The notes beneath the pieces were generated by a model. That model was given only the letters and a program-made list of their open reading frames with translations. It was not told where the DNA came from and made no database searches. The position numbers and the translations under genes are program-made. DNA of 64,000 bases, taken from assembly GCA_003263775.1 (NCBI GenBank), contig JYJJ01000057.1, forward strand, positions 248,001 to 312,000. Reading direction: 5' to 3'. Within the stretch, counting starts at the first letter, position 1. Each line of letters begins with the position of its first letter. Positions 55,847 to 64,000 of this stretch are shown here, piece by piece. This stretch comes from Vibrio maritimus (GTDB lineage Bacteria; Pseudomonadota; Gammaproteobacteria; Enterobacterales; Vibrionaceae).

Positions 55847-55866
55847 TGTTGTATGAATATACAGTA
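55847..55866. promoter_or_regulatory. LexA (SOS) box of sulA
   Basis: On the coding (minus) strand the core is CTGT-N8-ACAA within TACTGTATATTCATACAACA, close to the consensus TACTGTATATATATACAGTA. It lies about 20 bases upstream of the sulA start codon. Confidence 0.82.
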
Positions 55867-56136
55867 GTTTTTTGCAGGGGAAAGATCAAGCACTTTTTGA
55901 GCACTAATTCTTCAGGCTAATTTAAGGTTTTGTTTTTATTGGTATTTATTTTCTAACAGAATGGCATGTTTGGTAATGGTTTGCCGCTATACAGTACTAG
56001 CTATAAAAAACTACTGTATAAACGACCTGTACAAAAACACGGTTCATGTGACTAGAGGCTAGATCAAGAAAATCGAAACTAGGAACAGAAAGGTGGCGAG
56101 AGCCTTTGAGTGCGTCGTATTTGGGAGGCGGAAACT

Positions 56137-56160
56137 AAAACGCCTCTGAGGCAGAGGCGC
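56137..56160 (-). terminator. Terminator of the small zinc protein gene
   Basis: The stem CGCCTCTG / CAGAGGCG is followed by TTTTAG on the minus strand. Confidence 0.8.
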
Positions 56161-56167
56161 ATTGCGT

Positions 56168-56356
56168 TTATCGCTGAGCGTTTGCTCGATTTCTAAATTC
56201 GATTTCTGCTTGATTGAACTGTCTGACGTCCATAATGGCGAAACTCAAACACTTTTCACATGAATGATGGTGTTTGCCATCAATGTACTCGTGCTTGGTG
56301 ACAAAGCTAGGTGCGTGGCACCAATCGCAGATATCTTGTTTGGTGAATGTATACAT
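56168..56356 (-). CDS. Small two-CxxC (zinc ribbon-like) protein
   Basis: A 62-residue protein with CDWC (residues 10-13) and CEKC (about 33-36) plus a HHHS stretch, consistent with one bound zinc. A clear GGGGAG ribosome binding site with five bases of spacing sets the ATG at 56356, and a terminator follows, so it is a real gene. Function unknown. Confidence 0.75.
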   Translation of the reverse strand: MYTFTKQDICDWCHAPSFVTKHEYIDGKHHHSCEKCLSFAIMDVRQFNQAEIEFRNRANAQR

Positions 56357-56519
56357 GTTTACTCCCCACCCTTATATGTACGTTAGTACGGAGTTGTACT
56401 CGGTACGGGTGTTATTTTCGGGACTTATTATGACACAAAAACAAGGCTTTTGTTAAATTAATGTTTCAGAAAAGAGTGCTTAGACAGTTTTGGTTATATT
56501 TTAGACGTTTTTAATAGCT

Positions 56520-57543
56520 TTAGTGCTTCGACTGAAGATTGGCAGTCAGTGTATTTAAAGCGAGGTTAAGCTGCTTCATTTCCTCTTCACTGCCCTGAGC
56601 ATCTGGATGGTAGATGCGGCTTAGTTGTTTGTAGCGACTCTTTAGCTGTTTAGCGTTCAAAGGCTGGTTGGGCTCAAGTCCAAAGCGTAGATAGCGTCTC
56701 TAACAGGGATATAGGTTGTGCAGCAGGCGAAGCGGTGCGTAGTTGATCGTTGGCAAGTTTGAGCTGGCGCTGCAACTGCTGAATATAAAGTTGCTGTTTG
56801 GTAAGTTGGCTCTGCAACTGGTCTGTATGGTTCTGATGATTGGTGCTGTTCGCGTGCTGTTGTTCATGCGCGTGAGTTTGTCGGTGTCGATAGAATACTA
56901 AGGCTACCAAAGCCGCGATGACAAAGAGATAAACCAGATGTAACCAGCCGCTGAATCCGGAATCGCCTTCTAGCGAAGTTGTGGTATTAGTAGAATTTGT
57001 ATTTTGCTGGTTTGCTTGCTCTTGCTGTTTAAGTGCCTCGATTTGTCGCAATTGCTGTGCATTGTATTGTGCTTGTAAAGCCTCTTCGTAGGCATCTTGG
57101 TAGCTATCGGAGGCATCTTTAGCGAGTGAATACCAAAGCACTGCTTGGTCCTCATCTGCTATTTCAGGTGAACCTTGCTGATAGAGTTTGGCGACTTTCC
57201 CTAATGCGGTAATATCACCGTTTACCGCCAGCTTAGTATAAAGCAGTAACGCTTTGGCGGGATTGGCTTGTACGCCACGACCAAACTCTAATGCTTGTGC
57301 GTAATTGAAGGTCGCGGCAATGTGATTGTTTTCGCTGGCTTGTTGATACCAGTAAGTCGCTTTACTAAGGTCGCGTTTGACTCCTTCACCCGTTTCATAG
57401 GCAAGTCCCAACTGGTATTGAGCATCAGCGTTGTTGAGCGTGGCTTGTTGTTCAAGATGAGAAAGCGAAGACCACGCCGGAGCGGAAAACCAAGTACAGC
57501 AAAGTAGCACGTAACATACAACGTTAAGTAAGCGTCTTGGCAT
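56520..57543 (-). CDS. Sel1-repeat, transmembrane, J-domain protein, two apparent frameshifts
   Basis: About 341 residues after repair. It has a signal peptide, then Sel1-like repeats (DAQYQLGLAYETGEGVKRDL is the clearest) in residues 30-150, a polar linker, a membrane segment (LVYLFVIAALVALVFY, about 208-223), a Gln-rich coiled coil, and a C-terminal J domain with the HPD motif in SRIYHPDAQGSEE. One base is missing at 56706-56708 and one at 56680-56681; repair gives ISPVRDAIYALGLEPNQPL. It could link periplasmic sensing to cytoplasmic DnaK. Confidence 0.8.
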
Positions 57544-57600
57544 CAAAGATACACTCCGGATAGGCGCAACCTTGATGGTCGCGCTGGTGAACTGAGAGGC

Positions 57601-58283
57601 TTATTTAAGCAGTTTTGGTGCTTGGGCACCATCAATAGGGCGGTTTACTGAGATCTTGCGACCTTTTTTCAAGCCTACTTCGTATCTGCGGTGATGTTCT
57701 TCATCGCTTCTTTGAGCTGCTGCTTGAAGGTTTCGCGATCGATATTTTTGAATTCTTTATCGATGTAGTTATTGATCTTATTCGTAGACTCATCATCCGG
57801 GGCGATAACAGGAAGCTTTTCAAGCGCGCCTTCAATCCAGCCAGAGACAAATGAATTCACGCGTCGCGTCACTTCGGTATTCGCAGTGCCAGAGCCAGCA
57901 AAGCTATTACGGAACTGACCTGTATGTTCATTCATTTCACGGTAAATGATATCAAACGCGAATGCGGCGAAAATGGCGCGATCCGCCTCACCAATAAACT
58001 CGACACGCTTAAGACCTTTGTGGTTTAGCAATACCGCTTCGACACCAAACTTAGTGTTAATACCGCGAATGACGCGAAGTAGGGTAGAACTGATGGTGGT
58101 TGGCAGTAAATGTGTCGATTGTGTCTTGCCCATTTTGATGAACTCGATATCGTCTTTATCGAGGCCATACTTAAGCATCAGTCTATGCGCCATTTTGATG
58201 GCGTTTGCTGCTTCATTGACGTTTGCAGAGTTACCAAGCTCTAGGCACTTAGCAATCTTTTTTAGGGCTTTCTGTTTATCCAT
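57601..58283 (-). CDS. DUF2786 domain protein, apparent frameshift near the C-terminus
   Basis: About 227 residues. The N-terminal DUF2786 region has ALKKIAKCLELGNSANVNEA and a following metal-dependent-looking region. The frame breaks near 57686-57692. One added base restores a basic tail, RYEVGLKKGRKISVNRPIDG, and the stop at 57601. The ATG at 58283 is preferred over a TTG two codons upstream. Function unknown, though DUF2786 is sometimes found in phage-type proteins. Confidence 0.78.
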
Positions 58284-58422
58284 CGACAATCTGAAGTCTC
58301 TATACCGCGGAAGAAAAAAGGGGCACTTATTTTAGCGATTTTTGTGCGAAAGGGGAAGAGTGTCACAACTAGACTGTATGTTGATGAAATAACGAGAGAT
58401 GGAAATTCGTCCGGAGAGAATA

Positions 58423-58483
58423 GCCCAAGTCACCATGTTGTCTGAGTAACTATGTTGTCTGAGTAACTAAGTGTCACTTGGGC
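58423..58483. repeat. Two identical 17-bp tandem repeats inside an inverted repeat
   Basis: 58435-58451 and 58452-58468 are identical 17-mers (ATGTTGTCTGAGTAACT). GCCCAAGT (58423-58430) and ACTTGGGC (58476-58483) flank them as an inverted repeat. The layout matches the one at 5753-5843. Confidence 0.9.
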
Positions 58484-58506
58484 ATGCAATAGAGGAGGTA
58501 GGAGGA

Positions 58507-59186
58507 TTAAATACCGAGCTCGTCGAGCAAATCTTGGCTGTTGTCGACAGCTTCAGATTTTGACGCGTCTTTCTCCGCTTGTTTGGAGCGCGCTTGTTCA
58601 ATTATTACATCTGGCATTCGTCTGGCTGGACTTCAAACTCTTCCATTTGGATGAATTCGGTTTTATCCATCGCAAACTCCAGATAGAAAATGTTATTGTT
58701 TTCAGTGGAGAACGTCACGCGGCGCGCTTGAGGGCGCTCTAGGTTGGTGTCGACTGACAAAACGACCTGCTTGTTGATAGACAACATTTTCGGTTGGTTT
58801 TGAGTAATGTTGGTTTGTAGCTCTTTACGTACCTTGTTGGTGAAGTCTCCGACGAGTTGGTTCATCAGCTCGCCCAGTACATCGCCCACTTCGTCAGAGT
58901 TGTGGTGAATCGCGAGCTCTTCTTCAGGCATGCCCATGCTGCGCATGTAGTTGCTGTAAAGCTCAAGTGCTGCTTTAGAGGTAAAGTTAATCACCACCAG
59001 TCCAGAAAATCCGCCATCGAATAAAACAAAGCAGCCGTAGTCAGGTTTTAGTGTGGTTTTTGTTATCTTCTGCACCATCGCGGAATAGGTGACACTAGAT
59101 TGTGTCGCTGAAGTGAGGACGGTAGAGACCGACTGACAGAGTTTAAGCAGAATATCTTCTGTAGTGATTACTTTTGTTTTTTTCAT
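58507..59186 (-). CDS. DUF3334 (CheX-like) protein, apparent frameshift
   Basis: About 226 residues. The core, with FVLFDGGFSGLVVINF and DEVGDVLGELMNQLVGDFTN, resembles the CheC/CheX phosphatase fold, though I recognise the family as DUF3334. One G is missing at 58613-58614; repair gives ECPDVIIEQARSKQAEKDAS and an acidic tail ending LLDELGI. It may act in chemotaxis or signalling, but that is an inference from fold alone. Confidence 0.8.
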
Positions 59187-59457
59187 TGCGAACCGCTTGA
59201 TCTAATGATGTCTTCCATAGGTTTAGGAGTGTGTCACGAAGCTTACTCGTTGAAAAGGCATAAAACAGAGGTGTTATCCGCGAGTTTCCGATTTGATCAC
59301 ATTTTTAATTGTTGTAAAGTGGCGGGATAAGTAAAATCGATGTGCTTTCAGCGACGTATATAACGTTAGCCGTGACGTCTCTATGTACGCGTAAGAGCAT
59401 TCATACAATTTACTCCTTTGCTGAGTGGATCAGCAGACTTAAGGGGCAGGAAGCTAA

Positions 59458-62400
59458 ATGTTACCAAGATTACATACTCAAACCGATATTCATCCACTGT
59501 GCAGGTGTTTCTTCAGCAGCTAGAAGCGAATGGCTTTGGCGGCGATATTGAAACTCAGTACTCCAGCCGTTTGGCGTCGCGACCGACAACAGTGTCTATC
59601 AGAAACTGCCGCAAGCCGTTGTGCATCCAAGAACAACTCAAGATGTTCAATTGATTGGTGAGCTTGCTAGCCAAGACAAATTCAGCTCTGTGACGTTTTC
59701 CCCGCGTGGTGGCGGTACTGGTACCAACGGTCAATCTCTGACTTCTGGCGTGGTAGTGGATTTGTCCCGCCATATGAATAAAGTGCTGGAGATCAATGAA
59801 GATGAAGGTTGGGTTCGAGTACAAACCGGTATTGTTAAAGACGCCTTAAATGACGCGGTTCGTCCACATGGGTACTTCTTTTCACCGGATCTCTCGACGA
59901 GTAATCGCGCCACTCTAGGTGGCATGGTTAACACAGATGCATCGGGGCAGGGCTCTTTGAAGTACGGCAAGACCTCTGATCACGTGCTTTCTTTACAAGC
60001 AGTGTTTGCTGATGGCTCTCTTTTGGAAAGTGATGGCTCGGGTGCTGCCGTTCCATCGGGCAGCTTTGCCGAGCAAGCTCTCGCGGTATCCAAGAACGTA
60101 TGTCTGTCACAGCGAACCTTAATCGATGAAAAGTTTCCTCCGCTAAACCGCTTTCTAACAGGCTATGATCTGAAAAATGCTTATCAGCCAGATAGTGATG
60201 ACTTTGACTTCACCCGTATTCTTTGTGGCGCCGAAGGTTCATTGGCCTTCATCACTGAAGCGAAGCTGAACCTGACGCCAATTCCTAAGGCGCGAACCCT
60301 AATCAATGTAAAATACAATAGCTTTGATTCAGCGCTGCGTAACGCGCCGTTTATGGTAGAAGCTAACGCATTGTCCGTTGAAACCGTGGACTCTAGGTAC
60401 TCAATCTCGCTAAGCAAGATATTGTTTGGCATACCGTCAGTGATTTGATCAGTGACGTACCAGGCAAAGAGATGCAAGGCCTAAACATGGTCGAGTATGC
60501 AGGGCAAGATGAACAGGAAGTCGCTCGCGCAGTAAAAGCACTTACTGATAGCTTGGATGAGAAACTAAAAACCGAACAAGACGGCATTATTGGTTACCAA
60601 ATTACCAATGATGTAGCGAGCATTGGGCGCATCTATAACATGCGTAAGAAAGCCGTTGGCTTGCTTGGCGCAGTGAAAGGCAGCGCTAAACCGATAGCTT
60701 TTGCTGAAGACACCTGCGTGCCACCAGAGAATTTGGCGGACTTTATCGCAGAGTTTCGAATCCTATTGGATGGTCACAACCTAAATTACGGTATGTTTGG
60801 CCACGTTGATGCCGGTGTACTCCATGTAAGACCTGCGCTAGACATGTGCGATCCGAATCAAGAATCACTCATGCACCAGATTTCCGATGAAGTCGTCGCT
60901 TTGGTGGCGAAATACGGCGGTCTAATGTGGGGTGAACACGGTAAGGGCTTCCGCTCCGAGTACGGGCCTGAGTTTTTTGGTGATGAGTTGTTTAATGAGC
61001 TGCGCCGAATTAAGTCTGCGTGCGATCCTCTCAATAAAATGAACCCTGGCAAGATTTGTACCCCGCTGGGGAGCGAAGATGAGCTAGTAAAAGTATCTGA
61101 CGTTAAACGCGGCACTTACGATCGTCAGATTCCAATTGAAGTAAGAGATAGCTTTTCTCAAGCGATGGAATGTAACGGTAATGGCTTGTGTTTTAACTAC
61201 GATACGGCGTCGCCAATGTGTCCGTCGATGAAGGTGACTGCAGATCGTCGTCATTCTCCAAAAGGACGTGCAGGTTTGGTTCGCGAATGGCTAAGACAGC
61301 TGTCGGAGCAGGGCTTTGATGTCATAGAGCTTGAAAATGCGACTAAGCAATCACCAAGTGCTAAAGGCTGATCGAAAAATGGCGCAATACCTTCAACAAG
61401 CGCCACGAGTACGATTTCTCTCACGAGGTTTATGAGGCGATGAATGGCTGTTTGGCTTGTAAAGCATGTGCGAGCCAATGTCCAATCAAAGTCGATGTAC
61501 CAAGCTTTAGAGCTCGATTCCTAAACTTGTATTACACTCGCTATCAGCGCCCGGTGAAAGACTATTTGGTGGCGAACATCGAAACCATGTTGCCTTACAT
61601 GGCGAAAGTGCCAAAAGTAGTGAATTTTGCGCTTAAGCAGCCTCTAGTGCAGAAGCTAACGGAAAAGTCGGTGGGCTATATTGATGCACCACTGCTGTCT
61701 GTGCCAACCCTGAAATCGCGAATTAAGCACCAGCCTGTTTCAGAGTTCAATTTAGAACAGCTTCAGGCGATTCCAACTGCGCAGCGTCAAGATTACGTGT
61801 GTATTGTTCAAGACCCGTTTACTAGCTTTTATGATGCGCAAGTGGTGGAAGACTTCGCCAAGCTTATTTTAAAACTGGGCAAGAAGCCGGTAATGCTGCC
61901 GTTTAAACCCAATGGCAAAGCAACTCATATTAAGGGCTTCTTGGCGCAATTTGCGAAGTCTGCTCAAAATACAGCGGACTTTCTTGCGGAGGTCGCAGAG
62001 CTCGAGATGCCGTTGGTCGGTGTTGACCCGGCATTGGTGCTTTGCTACCGCGATGAATATACCGAGATTCTTGCGCAGTCGCGTGGTGATTTTGATGTCC
62101 TTACAGTGCATGAGTGGCTAACGCCGATGCTAAAGGATATTGAACCAAGCCACACAGTTGATGAGGCGGACTGGTATCTGTTTGCTCACTGCACTGAAAA
62201 ACCAAAATGCCAAATGCTGAAAAAGAGTGGGGCAATATCTTCCAGCACTTTGGCGGACGCCTCACGACGGTTCCAGTTGGTTGCTGTGGTATGGCCGGCA
62301 CGTTTGGTCATGAGTCAGATAAGTTGCAAATGTCGAAAGATATTTATGGACTTAGCTGGGCACCTAATTTGGACAGGCTTCCGACAGAGCGCTGCTTGGT

Positions 62401-62491
62401 AACTGGCTACTCTTGCCGAAGCCAGGTGAAGCGTTTTGAGCAAGCGGCAACCAAACATCCATTGCAAGCTGTACTGCAGTTGATGAGTTAA
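59458..62491 (+). CDS. ydiJ: FAD/4Fe-4S D-2-hydroxyacid dehydrogenase YdiJ, five apparent frameshifts
   Basis: A protein of about 1,012 residues (E. coli YdiJ 1,018). It has an N-terminal FAD-binding domain (FSPRGGGTGTNGQSL), a D-lactate-dehydrogenase-like C-domain, and a C-terminal ferredoxin/CCG region (CLACKACASQCPIKVDVP, VGCCGMAGTFGHE). YdiJ is reported to oxidise D-2-hydroxyglutarate. Single-base losses occur at 59494-59495, about 59576, 60396-60397, 61369 and in an A run at 62197-62201. Every repair restores family sequence. The ATG follows AGGAAG. Confidence 0.92.
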
Positions 62492-62501
62492 CCATCTTAT
62501 A

Positions 62502-62526
62502 GAGCGTCCTTGTCGGGCGCTTTTTT
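62502..62526 (+). terminator. Rho-independent terminator of ydiJ
   Basis: The stem AGCGTCC / GGGCGCT (one G-U pair) is followed by a T6 run. Confidence 0.8.
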
Positions 62527-62558
62527 ATGTGTATTGAAGAAATATCAAGGAGTCGATA

Positions 62559-63023
62559 GTGAAAGCACTAGAGCTGAAGATACCGCCGGTGTTAGTTTTT
62601 TTGATTGTTGCTGCTTTGATGTACTTGGTGGCTAGATACGACAATGGTTGGTTGTATACCTATATTCCGCTGAAAAGTATTTGGGCAGCGGGGCTGTTTA
62701 TCTTAAGTGGATTTATTGGTGTGTCCGGTGTGTTGGAGTTTAGAAGGGCGCAGACGACGGTCGACCCGACCAAACCTGACAAAGCCAGCTGTGTCGTAGA
62801 CAGTGGCATTTTTTCAAAAACCCGAAATCCGATGTATTTAGCACTGTTTGTTCTGCTGCTCAGCTGGGGTTTTTGGCTTGAAGACGGCTTCGCGCTCACC
62901 TTGTGTTGGCTGTTTATTCCTTATATGAATCGATTCCAAATAAAACCTGAGGAGCGAGTGCTAGAGTCTATGTTTGGTGAGCCTTACAAGCAGTATAAAG
63001 ATAAGGTTAGGCGCTGGGTTTGA
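62559..63023 (+). CDS. ICMT-like membrane methyltransferase family protein
   Basis: A 154-residue membrane protein with three to four helices, a GTG start six bases after AAGGAG, and the motif FSKTRNPMYLALFVLLL, which with the C-terminal PEERVLESMFGEPYKQYK marks the isoprenylcysteine-carboxymethyltransferase/PEMT family. Bacterial members methylate unknown substrates. No partner gene is next to it. Confidence 0.85.
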   Translation: MKALELKIPPVLVFLIVAALMYLVARYDNGWLYTYIPLKSIWAAGLFILSGFIGVSGVLEFRRAQTTVDPTKPDKASCVVDSGIFSKTRNPMYLALFVLLLSWGFWLEDGFALTLCWLFIPYMNRFQIKPEERVLESMFGEPYKQYKDKVRRWV

Positions 63024-63040
63024 TGCCATTCGATAGAAAG

Positions 63041-63078
63041 TAAAAAGCCGTGTCATGTTAATGTGACGCGGCTTTTTT
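63041..63078. terminator. Bidirectional terminator between the methyltransferase and DUF3581 genes
   Basis: A stem of AAAAGCCG and CGGCTTTT with an inner GTCA / TGAC pairing, flanked by T runs on both strands, between convergent genes. Confidence 0.85.
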
Positions 63079-63086
63079 GATGCTTG

Positions 63087-63811
63087 TTAAGCGTTTTGGC
63101 GTAACGTTTCTAGAAACAGATCTTTACGTTCATTGAAGCGATTTACGAGATCGTCGACCGCATCTGTATCGTAGGCTTAAGGCCACTGGCAACCATACGC
63201 TTAACGCCTTTGCCAACGACATCACCGTCTTCTTTAAATGCAAAGTTAAGTGTAACGACACCACGTTTGCCTTCAACATCAAATGTTGCACCAGTGAACT
63301 CGACTTCTGGGTGTTGAAGATCTAAACGGTCAAACTCAACTTCCATGCTTTCGTAAATTACTAGGGGGCGCTGACAGTTGATCATCATTTGCTCTTGCTC
63401 CATTAAAGGAACCATGATGTGAGGGAAGTTCATACCAGAGAATTGAACATAGTTGGTCACGACATGTTCGATGAATGCTTGGTCATGGCTAACTTCACCT
63501 TGGTGAGTCATCTGTAAGTATTCTTTGCCTGCGGTATCAACAACAGCACTCTCGTGCTCACCTTTTTCGACAACGTTCAGCGCAACACCGTCACCGACCA
63601 TGCCTGAAAAGTTAAAGCGCATTTTTTGGCTAATGCCTTCTTTTTGCAGTAGGACGGCGAATAGCAGATCGCCCGGTACACAAAAGCGCTTGTTGTCTTC
63701 ATCATGAATAGGATTGAAATCGCCGGCGACCTTTTTAGCAAAGTGGCTTGCTTGCTGGCGGGTGAATTCAAATTGGTTTTCGCTTGTTGATACGTAAGGT
63801 GTTAGAAACAT
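63087..63811 (-). CDS. DUF3581 family protein, apparent frameshift
   Basis: About 241 residues. The N-terminal part has FAKKVAGDFNPIHDED, a hot-dog-fold/MaoC-like signature, so it may bind an acyl-thioester, but the family is only known as DUF3581. One base is missing near 63173-63174; repair gives SGLKPYDTDAVDDLVNRF and the natural ending TLRQNA. It is monocistronic. Confidence 0.82.
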
Positions 63812-64000
63812 AATTCTCTTAGGATTAACTCAATTGCTGGCGATTATATATTAAGAAATCGTTTAACTGGTTCATCCAGTATAGATTTTACTTTGAATTG
63901 TCGGTTTGAAGGTTGTGCTTTGAGGCACAGGACTCAATTTTTATGTTTGGATAAGCAGTAAAGAGAAGGAGGCGCAGTTTCGCCTCTTGGTAGCTATAAC

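Larger units (their letters stand above)
55828..56167. other. Intergenic region with the sulA SOS promoter
   Basis: It holds the LexA box, the sulA promoter and the terminator of the small zinc protein gene. Near 55990-56017 TACAGTA and TACTGTA form a loose inverted pair. I see no further gene. Confidence 0.5.

Noticed and set aside
56014..56033. A second LexA box upstream of sulA
   Set aside because: CTGT is followed at the right spacing by CCTG, not ACAG, so the second half-site is missing.

Overview
The window is a chromosomal segment of a Vibrio (Vibrionaceae, Gammaproteobacteria). The gene set and order match what I recall of the Vibrio cholerae chromosome 1 VC11xx region and neighbouring blocks: ybjL-grxA-alcohol dehydrogenase-hexR-panP-lysO-HDOD-tfoX-serC-cydCD-trxB. 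Other markers are the short L25, FabV as enoyl-ACP reductase, the long-type PurC, PanP, TfoX, and several Vibrio DUF families (2797, 2913, 2786, 3334, 3392, 3581). I saw no rRNA, tRNA, insertion sequence, prophage, integron array or CRISPR. This is ordinary backbone rather than an island.

Layout. (1) 0-5.7 kb: rplY with a 5S-mimicking leader, a PhoPQ-like two-component system with a PepSY partner, helicase radD, and rsuA. (2) 5.9-13.9 kb: a Bcr-type efflux pump with a DUF2913 gene, an SDR/DUF2867 oxidoreductase, and a YbbAP/AttEFGH-like ABC cassette ending in a lipocalin-like AttH protein. (3) 14-20 kb: nhaA, then a fatty-acid block psrA-fadE-fabV with a clear PsrA operator. (4) 20-31 kb: transporter ybjL, grxA, Fe-alcohol dehydrogenase, hexR, panP (beta-alanine synthesis), lysO, HDOD protein, and competence regulator tfoX with a structured leader. 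(5) 31-43 kb: outer-membrane barrel, an unusual cNMP-domain histidine kinase with its receiver partner, DUF945, serC, CNNM/CorC transporter, and trxB-cydD-cydC. (6) 43.5-46.3 kb: a two-gene unit of a 2OG-Fe dioxygenase and a VC1184-type cysteine-desulfurase-like enzyme, then DUF2797. (7) 46.5-56 kb: diguanylate cyclase, sanA, DUF3392, maeA, DEAH helicase, purC with a PurR box, sulA with a LexA box. (8) 56-64 kb: a small zinc protein, a Sel1-TM-J-domain protein, DUF2786, DUF3334, the large FAD/Fe-S enzyme ydiJ, an ICMT-like methyltransferase, and DUF3581.

Two window-wide patterns stand out. First, I count about 27 reading-frame breaks in 17 genes. Each is repaired by adding back one base, several lie in homopolymers, and they hit important genes such as fabV, cydD and hexR. 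The simplest reading is a deletion-biased sequencing or consensus error, so I annotate these as single genes with apparent frameshifts. Second, at least twelve places carry short degenerate tandem repeats, mostly 15-17 bp, whose units begin with or contain a stop triplet. Many start exactly at a gene's stop codon, and two sit inside long inverted repeats. No standard feature type explains this second pattern.
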